From Chitinophagaceae bacterium (GTDB taxonomy: Bacteria > Bacteroidota > Bacteroidia > Cytophagales > Cytophagaceae), in the NCBI GenBank assembly GCA_028288405.1, contig JAQBNS010000083.1, forward strand, positions 1 through 45,699: 45,699 nt of DNA. Direction: 5' to 3'. Made by a program: the position numbers and the translations under genes. Shown in pieces: positions 9,017-18,180 of the stretch. Position 1 is the first letter of the stretch; each line of letters opens with the position of its first letter. The notes beneath the pieces were generated by a model. It ran no database searches. It worked only from the letters and a program-made list of their open reading frames with translations, and was not told the DNA's origin.

Positions 9017-11704
9017 ATGAAAAATACCTACAAACTACTCGGTTTTTGCTTAGTTGCTCTATGCGCATTATTCTCCGAAAATGTTTTTGCTCAGGGAGAA
9101 GTGAACATTTGGCAATTCGGCTCAAATGCAGGTTTAGATTTTAATACGACTCCTCCTACCATGTTGGAAGTGAATAATATGAATGCTAATTCGGCTGAAG
9201 GCGAAGGATATGCTTCTATTTGTGATGCTTCGGGCAATCTTCTGTTTTATACAGATGGTACGAAGATCTATGATAAAACCTATTCTGTCATGACAGGCGG
9301 TGGTTCATTAATGGGTGATCTTTCCGCGGAGCAATCTTCTATTATCGTACCTAAACCAGGAAGCACCACACTTTATTATGTATTTACAGTGGGTCGCACC
9401 GGAACTACAACAGGTATTTATTACAATGTAGTAGATATGTCATCTGGAAATGGAAGTGTTACCACTGCAAATGCTGCTTTGTGGACCGGTTCCAGAACAA
9501 TGGAAGCGTTATGTGTTGTACCTACAGGTCCAACAGCTACGCATACAGGATATTGGTTATTGTGCCATGCGGATTTGACAAACCAATTCAGAGCGTATAG
9601 AATCTCTTCTGCTGGTGTTAATGCAACAAGTGTCAATACAAGTACAGGTTATACTCCTAATAATGGTCAAGGTATGATCAAATCAAATCCTTGTTATAAT
9701 AAAGTAGCCATTTCGTATGGTGGACAGGGTACAGGAAATGGGAATGTTCAATTGCTTAATTTTGACTTTAATACGGGAGTATTTTCAAACCCGCAAACCA
9801 TCAACGGCTATACTGGATCTTTCGGACCTTATGGCCTTGAGTTTTCAAAGTTAGGTGATTATTTATATGTGACTGAATTAATGAAAGCGCGTCTACACCG
9901 TTATAATATTACTTCAGGTGTAGGAGCTACGATTACCGCAACAGATGCTATCATAGGAACATCTCCTCATGGAACAAACCCGGACGATGGAGTACAAGCC
10001 TTTCCTAGGATGGGCCATGTGCAAATGGGCCCTGATGATAAACTGTATATTGCCAATCACAATGCCTGGAATGCCTATCCCTCTGTAGGGAATTGTACAA
10101 GTTGCGGAACCAGTAATATATTATCTACTGTCACCAATACAGATGCAGTTAGTCCTACTTGGACGGGAACAGCGTTCTCTTTTGCCAATGGCTGGCCTAG
10201 TAATGGAGCGGGTGTGACGCATGGTCTTCCTACGTTGCTTACTTCTTTCTTAGCAGGTAATTTGGATTTCGGAGACGACTTAGTAACCGTTGGACCTGAC
10301 AAAATTGTTTGTAAAGGTGCTGCTACCAATTTCACTTTCAACTTTTCAGGAACTGTTTCTACTACCGCTACTCATCCGATCACATGGGATTTTGGTGATG
10401 GTTCACCTGTAAGTTATGTAACTAGTCCTTCTCATACGTACAATCCGCCTACGACTCCTACTACTTACACCGTTACATTGAAAGTAATTGATAAATGTGA
10501 TATTGAATACGATCAGACTAGAACGGTGAGAGTAGATCAACTCATCACAGCAGGGAACGTTTCTTGTTCCAATCCAAGTATTACACTTAACGGTACAGGT
10601 GCCGGCGCTGCTAATTATGTATGGTATGATGCGGTGGGAGGCGCTCCTATTGGTTATGGTGCAACGGTAAGTAAAACATATACTCCTGTATCGAGCACCC
10701 CCAATACATTTTATGCATTTGATGCGACACCATCTAGTGGCCCTTATACAGCAGGTAATGCTTCAACAGCCAATGGCTGGAGTAGCGCAATAAACAAAAC
10801 GTATTTTACACTCGACTATAAAAGTATATTGAATTCTGTTACAGTGAAAGGAGCAAACGCTTCTACTAGCGTTACGTTTTCCATTATGCAAGGAGCAACA
10901 ACAATAGCTACCTTGCCTGTAATTGCTTCTATTGCGAGCGGCCAGGTTGTTACATTAAACTTTAATGCAATTTTACCTGCAGGAACTTATAGCATAGAAG
11001 CCAATACAGGTAGCTTTGAATGGAGCGGTAACACCGGTAATTCAAGAGATGTATCAGGTGTGATACGTGTTACAGGTGATGGCGCTGGAAATTCAGGTCC
11101 GTTTTATAATCTAGTCGTTGGTGTCGTGAGCCCGTGTGCAAGCAATACAACGATCACTCGTTCTTGTGCATTGCCAGTGACATGGCTTGATTTTTCAGCA
11201 AAGCGTGAAGGAGAATCTTCTGCCGTAAAAGTAGAATGGGCTACCGCATCAGAACAAAATACCAAGGTGTTCAATGTACAACGTTCATTGGATGGAGTTA
11301 CATTTGAAACAATCGGGCAGATTAATGCTGCGGGTAATAGTATTAATGTTAGACATTACGAATACTTTGACAACAGTGCTCCTATTGGTAAATTATACTA
11401 CCGTCTAGTTGAAGAAGATGTTGATGGTGCTGCAATGATTTCTAAAATAGTATTTGTAAATGGTGTCGGTTCTTTAAGTCTTAGCTTAGTGCCAAATCCT
11501 GGCGATGGAAGCTTTACAATCGTAGGTTTATCCGGAGACATAAAATTGAACATAGCTGTGTATTCTATCACAGGTCAATCGATCTATACAACGGTTGCTT
11601 ACCCTGGTGAAATCATCGATCTGGAAGGTGTTGCCAAAGGATTTTACATTGTAAAAATCGTTTCAGGAAATACAGAACAATCGATAAGATATATCAATCA
11701 GTAG
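9017..11704 (+). CDS. Secreted PKD-domain protein with T9SS type A C-terminal sorting domain
   Basis: An 895-residue exported protein. Residues 1-26 are a signal peptide ending FAQG. Residues 27-410 form the propeller-like module seen in many Bacteroidota proteins that begin with a WQFGSNAGLDF-type motif and contain short sugar- or protein-repeat blades. A PKD domain follows at about 417-510 (WDFGDGSPVSY ... TVTLKVIDKC). Two beta-rich segments lead into the VEWATASEQNTKVFNVQRS region near 745, common just before T9SS tails. The last 75 residues (SLVPNPGDGSF ... GFYIVKIVSGN) are a type A sorting domain. I infer secretion by the T9SS to the cell surface. A strong bidirectional terminator follows. 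No enzymatic domain is visible. Confidence 0.88.
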   Translation: MKNTYKLLGFCLVALCALFSENVFAQGEVNIWQFGSNAGLDFNTTPPTMLEVNNMNANSAEGEGYASICDASGNLLFYTDGTKIYDKTYSVMTGGGSLMGDLSAEQSSIIVPKPGSTTLYYVFTVGRTGTTTGIYYNVVDMSSGNGSVTTANAALWTGSRTMEALCVVPTGPTATHTGYWLLCHADLTNQFRAYRISSAGVNATSVNTSTGYTPNNGQGMIKSNPCYNKVAISYGGQGTGNGNVQLLNFDFNTGVFSNPQTINGYTGSFGPYGLEFSKLGDYLYVTELMKARLHRYNITSGVGATITATDAIIGTSPHGTNPDDGVQAFPRMGHVQMGPDDKLYIANHNAWNAYPSVGNCTSCGTSNILSTVTNTDAVSPTWTGTAFSFANGWPSNGAGVTHGLPTLLTSFLAGNLDFGDDLVTVGPDKIVCKGAATNFTFNFSGTVSTTATHPITWDFGDGSPVSYVTSPSHTYNPPTTPTTYTVTLKVIDKCDIEYDQTRTVRVDQLITAGNVSCSNPSITLNGTGAGAANYVWYDAVGGAPIGYGATVSKTYTPVSSTPNTFYAFDATPSSGPYTAGNASTANGWSSAINKTYFTLDYKSILNSVTVKGANASTSVTFSIMQGATTIATLPVIASIASGQVVTLNFNAILPAGTYSIEANTGSFEWSGNTGNSRDVSGVIRVTGDGAGNSGPFYNLVVGVVSPCASNTTITRSCALPVTWLDFSAKREGESSAVKVEWATASEQNTKVFNVQRSLDGVTFETIGQINAAGNSINVRHYEYFDNSAPIGKLYYRLVEEDVDGAAMISKIVFVNGVGSLSLSLVPNPGDGSFTIVGLSGDIKLNIAVYSITGQSIYTTVAYPGEIIDLEGVAKGFYIVKIVSGNTEQSIRYINQ

Positions 11705-11740
11705 TTAGTGGTTAGACGTTAGTCATTAGAAAAAAAAAGA

Positions 11741-11772
11741 AAGGTCCCGATAATTCGGGACCTTCTTTTTTT
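11741..11772. terminator. Bidirectional intrinsic terminator
   Basis: A perfect 10-bp stem (AAGGTCCCGA/TCGGGACCTT, loop TAAT) with an A-tract before and a T-tract after. It serves the convergent PKD/T9SS gene (+) and aspS (-). Confidence 0.93.
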
Positions 11773-11792
11773 ATAACTAATAATTTTTATTC

Positions 11793-11833
11793 CAACTAAC
11801 AACTAACAACTAACAACTAACAACTAACAACTA
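11793..11833. repeat. CAACTAA 7-bp tandem repeat, 5.9 copies
   Basis: The array ends 1 bp before the aspS stop codon. The region at 11702-11730, right after the opposing gene's stop, holds degenerate complementary units (TTAGTGG, TTAGACG, TTAGTCA), so the two flanks can pair around the central terminator. Confidence 0.9.
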
Positions 11834-11834
11834 G

Positions 11835-13601
11835 TTATTTTTTTATCGCCACCGCTACACTCAATTCCTCCAATTGTTTTGGATTCACTTCCGATGGAGA
11901 ATCAATCATCACGTCGCGGCCGGAAGTGTTTTTAGGGAAGGCTATGAAATCGCGGATGGATTCCTGACCGCCGAATAAAGAACACAAACGATCGAAGCCA
12001 AAGGCAATACCACCGTGCGGAGGTGCACCGTATTCAAAGGCTTCCAATAAGAAACCAAATTGTTTCTGCGCTTCTTCCTGCGTGAAGCCTAATACTTCAA
12101 ACATTTTATTTTGTACCGTTTTATCGTGGATACGGATAGAACCTCCGCCTACTTCGACTCCATTGATGACTAAGTCGTATGCATTGGCATAGATGCTCCC
12201 TAAAGAAGGAGAGGTGGCATCGTATTTCATAAAGGCTTCGATATCGCCCGGAGAGGTGAAAGGATGGTGCATGGCGAACCAACGTTTCTCGTCTTCGTTG
12301 TATTCCAACAAAGGAAAATCAAGCACCCACAATACTTCGTATTTATCTTTATCTCTCAAACCTAAACGCGTACCCATTTCCAAACGCAAATTGTTCAGTT
12401 GTGCACGTGTCTTATCGGCTACGCCAGAAAGAATCAGCATCAAGTCACCAGGTTTCGCTCCGAAGCGAACAGCCCATTCTTTCAATTGTTCTTCGGTGTA
12501 AAATTTATCGACAGAAGATTTTAAGGTACCGTCTTCGTTATAACGAACATAAACCATCCCTTTCGCTCCTACTTGTGGACGCTTTACGAAATCAGTCAAT
12601 TCGTCTACTTCTTTACGCGTATATCCCGCGCATTTCTCAGCTACGATACCAACCACTAATTCAGCGGAGTCAAACACCGGAAAACCTTTGCCCTGAGCGA
12701 GGTCTGTGAGTTCCACAAACTTCATATCAAAACGAATATCCGGTTTGTCGCAACCATAATATTTCATGGCGTCGTCATAACTCATGCGTTTGATTTCAGG
12801 TAAGTCGATGCCTTTTATTTTTTTAAATAGATGTTTTGTTAATCCTCCGAATACTTCCAAAATATCTTCGCGTGTGACAAAAGACATTTCACAGTCGATC
12901 TGTGTAAACTCCGGTTGACGGTCTGCACGCAAATCTTCGTCACGGAAACATTTTACAATTTGAAAGTAACGGTCAAAACCGGATACCATCAACAATTGCT
13001 TGAATGTTTGCGGCGATTGTGGTAAAGCATAAAATTGTCCCGGATTCATACGAGATGGGACAATGAAGTCACGCGCCCCTTCCGGTGTAGACTTGATCAA
13101 TACCGGTGTTTCTACATCGATGAAGTTAAGACTATCCAGGTAGTTGCGTGTTTCTTTCGATACATTGTGACGCAACAGTAAATTTTGGCGAACCGGTTCG
13201 CGACGCAAATCGAGGTAACGGTATTTCATGCGCAATTCATCTCCACCGTCTGTCTCATCTTCGATCAGGAATGGAGGAATTTTGGCAGGGTTTAAAATCT
13301 CAATGGATTCAATTCTTATTTCTATGTCACCGGTCAACATCTTAGCGTTTTTTGCCAGACGTTCTATTACAGTGCCTGTTGCTTTCAGTACAAATTCACG
13401 ACCTGCTTTGCGAGCCGCTTCAATAGAGGCAGCAGAAGCTTTACCTTCTTCCAGGATCAATTGTGTGATACCATAACGGTCACGAAGATCCAGCCAGATC
13501 ATGCCTCCTTTGTCTCTTACTTTGGCTACCCAGCCGCATAAGGTCACAGATTGACCGATGTGAGTTGATCTTAATTCTCCGCAGGTGTGTGTTCTAAGCA
13601 T
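11835..13601 (-). CDS. aspS: Aspartyl-tRNA synthetase
   Basis: A 588-residue class II synthetase that charges tRNA-Asp in the cytoplasm. The order is an N-terminal OB-fold anticodon-binding domain ([26 protein letters not shown]), the class II core with motif 2 ([18 protein letters not shown]), the bacterial-type GAD insertion in the middle, and motif 3 ([15 protein letters not shown]). Length matches the bacterial enzyme. Whether it is discriminating or also makes Asp-tRNA-Asn cannot be told. A candidate promoter lies at 13627-13657. Confidence 0.98.
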   Translation of the reverse strand: MLRTHTCGELRSTHIGQSVTLCGWVAKVRDKGGMIWLDLRDRYGITQLILEEGKASAASIEAARKAGREFVLKATGTVIERLAKNAKMLTGDIEIRIESIEILNPAKIPPFLIEDETDGGDELRMKYRYLDLRREPVRQNLLLRHNVSKETRNYLDSLNFIDVETPVLIKSTPEGARDFIVPSRMNPGQFYALPQSPQTFKQLLMVSGFDRYFQIVKCFRDEDLRADRQPEFTQIDCEMSFVTREDILEVFGGLTKHLFKKIKGIDLPEIKRMSYDDAMKYYGCDKPDIRFDMKFVELTDLAQGKGFPVFDSAELVVGIVAEKCAGYTRKEVDELTDFVKRPQVGAKGMVYVRYNEDGTLKSSVDKFYTEEQLKEWAVRFGAKPGDLMLILSGVADKTRAQLNNLRLEMGTRLGLRDKDKYEVLWVLDFPLLEYNEDEKRWFAMHHPFTSPGDIEAFMKYDATSPSLGSIYANAYDLVINGVEVGGGSIRIHDKTVQNKMFEVLGFTQEEAQKQFGFLLEAFEYGAPPHGGIAFGFDRLCSLFGGQESIRDFIAFPKNTSGRDVMIDSPSEVNPKQLEELSVAVAIKK

Positions 13602-13626
13602 GGTAATGTAATGATGAATTGAGGCG

Positions 13627-13657
13627 CTAAGTTAAGAAAGGTACGAGCTAGGAGCAA
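13627..13657 (-). promoter_or_regulatory. Candidate promoter of aspS
   Basis: On the minus strand a TTGC (13654-13657) is 19 bp upstream of TAACTTAG (13627-13634), one mismatch from the Bacteroidota -7 consensus TAnnTTTG. The -33 element lies inside the hairpin repeat at 13638-13706, so the repeat and promoter overlap. Confidence 0.45.
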
Positions 13658-13706
13658 GGAGGAACGAGTATAAATCACGTCCCTCGTCCCTCCTAGCTCG
13701 TACCTT
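13638..13706. repeat. GTACGAGCTAGGAG hairpin repeat
   Basis: A 17-bp perfect arm pair (13638-13654 with 13690-13706) is extended by an imperfect inner stem (GGAGGAACGAG against CTCGTCC). Same family as the hairpins at 17016-17068 and 45642-45699. It lies upstream of aspS and downstream of the ribosomal-protein operon. Confidence 0.85.
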
Positions 13707-13720
13707 CAATGTGGTTTGCT

Positions 13721-13758
13721 TAAAAAAAAGACCCTGACTTACACCAGGGTCTTTTTAT
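13721..13758 (-). terminator. Terminator of the rpsP-rimM-trmD-rplS operon
   Basis: An 8-bp stem AGACCCTG/CAGGGTCT (13729-13736 with 13745-13752). On the minus strand it is followed by a run of seven or eight U; a plus-strand T-tract is also present. It lies 20 bp past the rplS stop codon. Confidence 0.92.
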
Positions 13759-13777
13759 AAGTATATAGTAAAATGGA

Positions 13778-14155
13778 TTACTTCGCTTCCGGGTTGTATC
13801 CTTTTCTGCTTTCTTTGATACGAGCGCCTTTACCACTTTTTTCTCTTAGGTAGTATAGACGAGCTCTTCTTACAGATCCTTTTCTCAATAATTCTACTTT
13901 ATCGATAGTAGGAGAAGTAGAAGGGAAAATTCTTTCTACGGCAATACCGTTAGAAATTTTACGAACGGTAAATGTTTCACCGTTAGTACCAGCGTTTTTG
14001 CGCTGAATCACAATACCTTGGTATTGCTGCACTCTTTCTTTGTTACCTTCTTTGATTTTTACGTGTACGTTGATCGTATCGCCAGTATTGAAATCTGGTA
14101 GGGAATTTCTTTTCTCCTGAAATTCTGCGTCTATTTGTTTGATGATGATGTTCAT
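13778..14155 (-). CDS. rplS: 50S ribosomal protein L19
   Basis: A 125-residue ribosomal protein located at the 30S-50S interface. The sequence shows the L19 hallmarks [43 protein letters not shown] and the C-terminal [20 protein letters not shown]. Last gene of the classical rpsP-rimM-trmD-rplS order. The 76-bp gap from trmD holds its own candidate promoter. A strong terminator follows. Confidence 0.98.
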   Translation of the reverse strand: MNIIIKQIDAEFQEKRNSLPDFNTGDTINVHVKIKEGNKERVQQYQGIVIQRKNAGTNGETFTVRKISNGIAVERIFPSTSPTIDKVELLRKGSVRRARLYYLREKSGKGARIKESRKGYNPEAK

Positions 14156-14193
14156 AAGATTCTGAGTTAGAGCCTTCCTTGCAAAAGGGACTG

Positions 14194-14201
14194 CAAATAT
14201 A
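14194..14201 (-). promoter_or_regulatory. Candidate internal promoter -7 box before rplS
   Basis: The minus strand reads TATATTTG, an exact TAnnTTTG box, 38 bp upstream of the rplS start. The upstream -33 element is poor, so this may be a weak internal promoter. Confidence 0.4.
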
Positions 14202-14231
14202 TAGAAAATAATTGATTTGCCAGATTTATTT

Positions 14232-14918
14232 TTAATTTTTTAGTTTCTCGTACAAGTCCGGTCGTCTGGTACGGGTTCTTTCGAGAGCTTGTTCATAGCG
14301 CCACTCCTGAATTTTCTTTTCATGGCCTGATAAAAGGATTTCAGGCACTTTATGGCCTTTATAATCTTCCGGACGAGTATAGACCGGCGGAGCCAGCATA
14401 CCGTCCTGAAAAGAGTCCGTAAGGGCCGATGTTTCATCAGAGAGTACACCCGGTATCAACCGGATAATGGAATCAGCCAATACGGCGGCTCCCAATTCTC
14501 CTCCCGATAGTACATAATCTCCAATGCTGATCTCGTGGGTAATGAATTGTTCCCGCACGCGTTCGTCCACTCCTTTATAATGTCCGCACAACATGATGAG
14601 ATTGGTTCCTAATGAAAAACGATTGGCCATCTGCTGGTTAAAGGTTTCTCCGTCGGGAGTCAAATAAATCACAGCATCATAGGTACGTTCGCTTTTCAAC
14701 TGGCTAATGCAGCGGTCAATGGGTTCTGCCATCATGACCATGCCTGCTCCGCCGCCGTATGCGTAATCGTCTACCTGTTTGTGCTTGTATAAGGTATAGT
14801 CGCGCAAGTCATGAATGTGTACTTCCGCTACGCCTTTGTCCTTCGCTCTTTTGAGAATAGAATGCTCAAAGAAACTACTCATCAATTGCGGTACTACGCT
14901 GATGATATCAATCCTCAT
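14232..14918 (-). CDS. trmD: tRNA (guanine-N1-)-methyltransferase TrmD
   Basis: A 228-residue SPOUT-class enzyme that methylates G37 next to the anticodon, using AdoMet, to prevent frameshifting. The start at [12 protein letters not shown] (14918) is chosen over a longer frame because the extra 37 residues are only rimM read in another frame. The trefoil-knot AdoMet-site motifs are visible: [28 protein letters not shown] and [16 protein letters not shown], followed by [12 protein letters not shown]. The start overlaps the rimM stop by 11 bp, indicating translational coupling. Confidence 0.97.
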   Translation of the reverse strand: MRIDIISVVPQLMSSFFEHSILKRAKDKGVAEVHIHDLRDYTLYKHKQVDDYAYGGGAGMVMMAEPIDRCISQLKSERTYDAVIYLTPDGETFNQQMANRFSLGTNLIMLCGHYKGVDERVREQFITHEISIGDYVLSGGELGAAVLADSIIRLIPGVLSDETSALTDSFQDGMLAPPVYTRPEDYKGHKVPEILLSGHEKKIQEWRYEQALERTRTRRPDLYEKLKN

Positions 14919-15471
14919 CGCCGTCGTCTTTGGTTTGGGGAGAAAGGTAGATGTCGAGCAAGCCTTCTGGTAGAGCCGTACGCACAGTCTGTGTATCAGG
15001 ATTGATTTCCAGGATGATGCTTTCATCAATCGGAATCAAAACTTCCTGGCCTTTGTATTCAAACGCCAGCAGGTCTTGTCCTACCTTTTCATAGTAGTCG
15101 CTCACTGTCCCCAGTTCGCCCAGGGTTTCATCAATGATTTTAAATCCAATCACCTCCATGCTTTCCTGCGCTTCCAGGTCTTCTTCACTGACTTCGTCTT
15201 CTTTGATGTACAAAGAAGAAGCCATGTAGTTCTTCGCCTGGTCTATGTTATCGACGTCTTCGAATTTGATGATGCCTCTGTTTTGACCCTGCAGCGAAAA
15301 CTCTTCAATAAAAAAAGGAACCAATCTTTGTTTGTGTTCAACAAAGATTGATTCCAGATCAAGGTAATCGTCGGGATTGCTGGCTTCAAGCATAACCTGA
15401 ACCGCTCCCTTTAAACCATGGGCCTTTGTAATTCTACCCAATAAGAAGTAGCCTTCTCGATCCATGGTCAA
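14908..15471 (-). CDS. rimM: 16S rRNA processing / ribosome maturation factor RimM
   Basis: A 187-residue assembly factor that binds ribosomal protein S19 during 30S head maturation. The N-terminal beta-barrel opens [18 protein letters not shown], the classic RimM signature; the C-terminal PRC-barrel carries [27 protein letters not shown] and [16 protein letters not shown] Met two residues inside the chosen start is an equal alternative. It begins 5 bp after the rpsP stop and overlaps trmD by 11 bp. The acidic tail (KDDGDED) is encoded in the overlap. Confidence 0.96.
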   Translation of the reverse strand: MTMDREGYFLLGRITKAHGLKGAVQVMLEASNPDDYLDLESIFVEHKQRLVPFFIEEFSLQGQNRGIIKFEDVDNIDQAKNYMASSLYIKEDEVSEEDLEAQESMEVIGFKIIDETLGELGTVSDYYEKVGQDLLAFEYKGQEVLIPIDESIILEINPDTQTVRTALPEGLLDIYLSPQTKDDGDED

Positions 15472-15476
15472 TGTAA

Positions 15477-16025
15477 TTATTCAGCTGCTGTTTCTGTTGC
15501 TGCTGCTTCTTCAGTAGCTTCGCCTTCTGTTGCTGCAACGTCAGCTGCTGCTACAGGATTTTCAACTACTATTTTCTTAACTCTTACTTTTTCAGCGATC
15601 GCTTCTTTCACTTTTGTTTCTGCTTCGAAACGCGCTTTCTTGTCAGCAGCTTTTTTGCTGTTGTCTGTTTCTTTCGCTTTCGTTACGCCAGCTTCTTTTG
15701 CTGATAACCAGTCAGCCAATTTCTTGTCTGCTGCATCTTGAGTGATGGCTCCTTTGTTTACACCGATTTGCAAGTGCTTACGGAAAAGAACACCAGTTTT
15801 TTGAAGCAATGTCTGAACCGTATCCGTTGGTTCAGCACCGTCCATAACCCATTTGAAGGCGCTTTCAGTGTTCAATACCACTGTAGCTGGATGAGTAGTT
15901 GGATTGTAAGTACCCAATTTCTCAATGAATTTACCGTCACGCGGCGACTTCGAGTGTGCAACTACGATGTCGTAGATGGCTAATTTTTTTCTTCCTTTTT
16001 TAGCCAATCTGATTTTTACTGCCAT
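15477..16025 (-). CDS. rpsP: 30S ribosomal protein S16 with a long C-terminal extension
   Basis: A 182-residue protein; the first 85 residues are the S16 core (VKIRLAKKGRKKLAIYDIVV, RDGKFIEKLGTYNPTTHP, FKWVMDGAEPTDTVQTLL). The remaining 95 or so form an Ala/Glu/Lys-rich tail ending in an acidic Ala-Glu-Thr segment. Most bacterial S16 proteins are 80-90 residues, but Bacteroidota versions commonly carry such a tail, so this is lineage-typical. First gene of the ribosome-maturation operon, with a well-formed promoter and a small leader hairpin upstream. Confidence 0.97.
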   Translation of the reverse strand: MAVKIRLAKKGRKKLAIYDIVVAHSKSPRDGKFIEKLGTYNPTTHPATVVLNTESAFKWVMDGAEPTDTVQTLLQKTGVLFRKHLQIGVNKGAITQDAADKKLADWLSAKEAGVTKAKETDNSKKAADKKARFEAETKVKEAIAEKVRVKKIVVENPVAAADVAATEGEATEEAAATETAAE

Positions 16026-16049
16026 ATTTTTGTATGTTTAAGGGTTTGT

Positions 16050-16066
16050 GCCGGATCACGTCCGGC
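16050..16066 (-). promoter_or_regulatory. Leader hairpin upstream of rpsP
   Basis: A 6-bp GC-rich stem GCCGGA/TCCGGC with a 5-nt loop lies in the mRNA leader between the predicted promoter and the rpsP start. It has no U-tract. A role in leader stability or autoregulation is only a guess. Confidence 0.4.
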
Positions 16067-16079
16067 GAAAAACGAGGAG

Positions 16080-16109
16080 CAAAGTTAAGACTTTATCCAC
16101 AGATAGCAA
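16080..16109 (-). promoter_or_regulatory. Promoter of the rpsP operon
   Basis: On the minus strand TTGC (16106-16109) is followed after 18 bp by TAACTTTG (16080-16087), a full match to the Bacteroidota sigma-A consensus. The same box pair and spacing occur upstream of the tRNA genes at 24930-24959. Confidence 0.7.
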
Positions 16110-16184
16110 GGGGTGGTATAGAATTATATAAGGTGGGATAGGTTTTAAAGATAAAATGGATTAAAAAGTGGCTTAAGAGAAAGA

Positions 16185-16315
16185 TTTGGGCGTTTCCCGC
16201 CTTAGTGCTGCTCTGCGATTTTACAACTTCGATGGCGGGTCGGGCTCTCGCTCCAAGTCCGCCCACCGCACAAAATGCCAATGCGCTTCGGGCTTTCCAC
16301 TCGATCCCTAACGCA
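16185..16315. repeat. GGGCGTT...CCCTAACGC-type intergenic repeat
   Basis: A GC-rich patch in an AT-rich gap beginning TTGGGCGTTTCCCGCC and ending GATCCCTAACGC, with internal GGGTCGGGCTCTCGCTCC and TTCGGGCTTTCCACTC. This pattern is a dispersed non-coding element that I recall from many Bacteroidota genomes. A second, reversed and partial copy is at 22030-22130. The open frame across it is not a credible gene. Confidence 0.6.
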
Positions 16316-16346
16316 AAACAGCAACAGCAAGAGATTTATAACTACC

Positions 16347-16414
16347 TTGTCCCGGCAGGGACAATATCCCGGTAACCAGTAAACAGTCTAATACCGTAAA
16401 GTCCCGGCAGGGAC
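16347..16414. repeat. Two GTCCCGGCAGGGAC palindromes
   Basis: The palindromes at 16347-16364 and 16401-16414 share the core GTCCCGGCAGGGAC. The second ends 16 bp before the rdgB start codon, so it lies in or next to that gene's leader. Dispersed repeat of unknown function. Confidence 0.8.
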
Positions 16415-16430
16415 GATATATTTTGCAACT

Positions 16431-17012
16431 ATGGAGCTCATTTTCGCCACGCATAATAAAGGCAAGTTAAAAGAAGTACAGTCTCTGGTTCCTGACACCA
16501 TTAAAGTCATTTCCCTGGACGACCTGAACATGACCACCGAAATTCCAGAGACAGGCCATACCTTAGCCGATAATGCGTTGATCAAAGCCCGAACAATTTT
16601 CGAGTTGTACAAGAAACCTGTCATCGCTGACGACACAGGATTGGATGTAGAAGCCTTAAATGGTGCGCCAGGCGTACGTTCTGCCCGTTACGCCGGGGAG
16701 CCGAGTAATGCGCAAAACAATATGGACTTGCTGCTGTATACATTACAGACTACAACCAATCGTGCGGCGCATTTTAAAACGATTATCGCTTATATAGATA
16801 GTGAAGGCAAAGAACAATTGTTTGAGGGTAGAGTAGATGGAAACATCATCGGAGAAAAACGCGGTAATATGGGTTTCGGCTATGACCCTATCTTTGTGCC
16901 TGAAGGATCTGACAAAACATTTGCTGAAATGTCACACGAAGAGAAAAACAGTATGAGCCATAGAGCTAGAGCGTTGCAAGCATTCAGTGAGTTTTTAAAA
17001 ACAAACAATTAA
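16431..17012 (+). CDS. rdgB: Non-canonical purine NTP pyrophosphatase (RdgB/HAM1 family)
   Basis: A 193-residue cytosolic house-cleaning enzyme that hydrolyses ITP, dITP and XTP to monophosphates. The substrate-site motif FATHNKGKLKEVQ is at residues 5-17, followed by IADDTGLDVEALNGAPGVRSARYAG and the C-terminal GNMGFGYDPIFVPEGSDKTFAEM and SHRARAL blocks. Length is standard. The start follows a GTCCCGGCAGGGAC palindrome; a hairpin repeat lies right after the stop. A role in preventing mutagenic base incorporation fits, though the nearby mutS is not cotranscribed. Confidence 0.96.
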   Translation: MELIFATHNKGKLKEVQSLVPDTIKVISLDDLNMTTEIPETGHTLADNALIKARTIFELYKKPVIADDTGLDVEALNGAPGVRSARYAGEPSNAQNNMDLLLYTLQTTTNRAAHFKTIIAYIDSEGKEQLFEGRVDGNIIGEKRGNMGFGYDPIFVPEGSDKTFAEMSHEEKNSMSHRARALQAFSEFLKTNN

Positions 17013-17015
17013 TAA

Positions 17016-17068
17016 GCTAGGAGCTAGGAGGTACGAGCGAGGAAGATCCGTACCTCCTAGCTCCTAGC
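17016..17068. repeat. Perfect 19-bp hairpin of the GAGCTAGGAGGTAC family
   Basis: The arms at 17016-17034 and 17050-17068 are exact reverse complements. The right side runs into TCGTACCTTTTAATTTT, so the hairpin may serve as the rdgB terminator. It begins 3 bp after the stop codon and ends 20 bp before udk. Confidence 0.9.
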
Positions 17069-17088
17069 TCGTACCTTTTAATTTTAAC

Positions 17089-17715
17089 ATGAAAAAGCCT
17101 TATGTGATCGGCGTCTGCGGAGGAACAGCATCAGGGAAAACCTATTTCCTGGAGCGCTTACAGCATCAGTTGTCTGCTGAGGATGTGGTATTTATTTCTC
17201 TGGATAATTACTACCGCGCCAAAGAAGAACAACCATTAGATGACAATGGTGTCGCTAATTTTGACACACCGGATTCGATCAACTGGGCGCAACTGGAAGA
17301 CACATTGGAGCGCCTGGCGAAAGGAGAAGTGGTGCGTATGAAAAAATACACGTTCAATAATCCTCTGGCACCGGAAGAATGGCTGGAACTGAAACCGGCA
17401 CCGGTATGGGTCATTGAAGGTTTGTTCAGCATGCAGCAACCCACTGTCAGGGCGCGCTTTGACATCAGCTTATTCATCGATACGGAAGAACACCTGAAGA
17501 TTTTCCGCCGCATCGAGCGTGACCATGCGGAACGCGGGTATGACCTTAAAGATGTGGCTTACAGGTATCTCCATCATGCCATCCCGGCTTATAAAGAATA
17601 TGTGCAGCCGTATCGTGCCCTGGCACATGTGGTGATTCCCAACAATGTAGATATTGCCCCTGTGGTCGATTTGTGGGCTATTTTTATAAGAGATAAGGCA
17701 AAACTTTCACATTAA
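17089..17715 (+). CDS. udk: Uridine kinase
   Basis: A 208-residue P-loop kinase that phosphorylates uridine and cytidine in pyrimidine salvage. The Walker A GGTASGKT is at residues 11-18, followed by FISLDNYYRAKEE, NFDTPDSINW and the WVIEGLFSM segment. The lid region FRRIERDHAERGYD carries the basic residues that bind phosphates. Length is normal. It starts 20 bp after the rdgB hairpin, so it may have a separate transcript. Confidence 0.93.
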   Translation: MKKPYVIGVCGGTASGKTYFLERLQHQLSAEDVVFISLDNYYRAKEEQPLDDNGVANFDTPDSINWAQLEDTLERLAKGEVVRMKKYTFNNPLAPEEWLELKPAPVWVIEGLFSMQQPTVRARFDISLFIDTEEHLKIFRRIERDHAERGYDLKDVAYRYLHHAIPAYKEYVQPYRALAHVVIPNNVDIAPVVDLWAIFIRDKAKLSH

Positions 17716-17726
17716 GTTTTTTTTAG

Positions 17727-17734
17727 TAGATTTG
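17727..17734 (+). promoter_or_regulatory. Possible -7 box for the small exported protein gene
   Basis: TAGATTTG matches TAnnTTTG exactly and lies 7 bp before the ATG at 17742, which would make the transcript nearly leaderless. No good -33 element is present. It overlaps nothing else. Confidence 0.25.
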
Positions 17735-17741
17735 AGCCCCA

Positions 17742-18086
17742 ATGAATAAAAAAGTCTTACATATCATTTTAGTTCTGCTGCTTGTCCTGGCTGTCCCGTT
17801 CAGTCACATGGCAAAACCAGTGGTGATTAAAGTGCCTGTAAAACAAGAAAAGACTTCTAAATCATCAGAAGAAACTTCCAAAGCATTTATTCAACCACAA
17901 GTGTTTCACGCACAAGTGACCTCTGCTCAGGCATTGTTACCTGCTACGTTGGAACATTTTCGTTGCGAAATTATTTTTCCGCAAGAAGAAGTACTTTCTT
18001 CCGCTTCCATCACGCTGCTTGACAAAGGCACGAGTAAGTTTTTCAAAACACTCTTTCGACACTTCATCGCTACCCAAGCACCTTAG
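17742..18086 (+). CDS. Small exported or membrane-anchored hypothetical protein
   Basis: A 114-residue protein that I do not recognise. Residues 1-24 form a strong hydrophobic signal or anchor (KKVLHIILVLLLVLAVPFSHMA). The rest is Lys/Ser-rich (PVKQEKTSKSSEETSK), then a mixed segment with one Cys and a basic C-terminus. No lipobox and no repeat. It lies between udk and secDF, 95 bp before the latter. Coding potential is supported by the signal-like N-terminus and by codon use like its neighbours. Confidence 0.65.
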   Translation: MNKKVLHIILVLLLVLAVPFSHMAKPVVIKVPVKQEKTSKSSEETSKAFIQPQVFHAQVTSAQALLPATLEHFRCEIIFPQEEVLSSASITLLDKGTSKFFKTLFRHFIATQAP

Positions 18087-18180
18087 TCGATAGTTTCCGT
18101 GTCTTTACTAGACGCACAACACAGGACGTTTTGATCATGTCCTGATCTCAATTTATATTTTCAATTCACTTCATTATTTT

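Noticed and set aside
13602-13640. T-box or other riboswitch upstream of aspS
   Set aside because: The short leader has only the repeat hairpin and a promoter; no specifier loop or conserved T-box sequence.
14919-15029. Longer TrmD N-terminus (37 extra residues)
   Set aside because: That stretch is rimM coding sequence in another frame; TrmD proteins begin at MRIDI.
16093-16281. Open frame of 62 codons in the rpsP-rdgB gap
   Set aside because: It covers the rpsP promoter and the GC-rich intergenic repeat.
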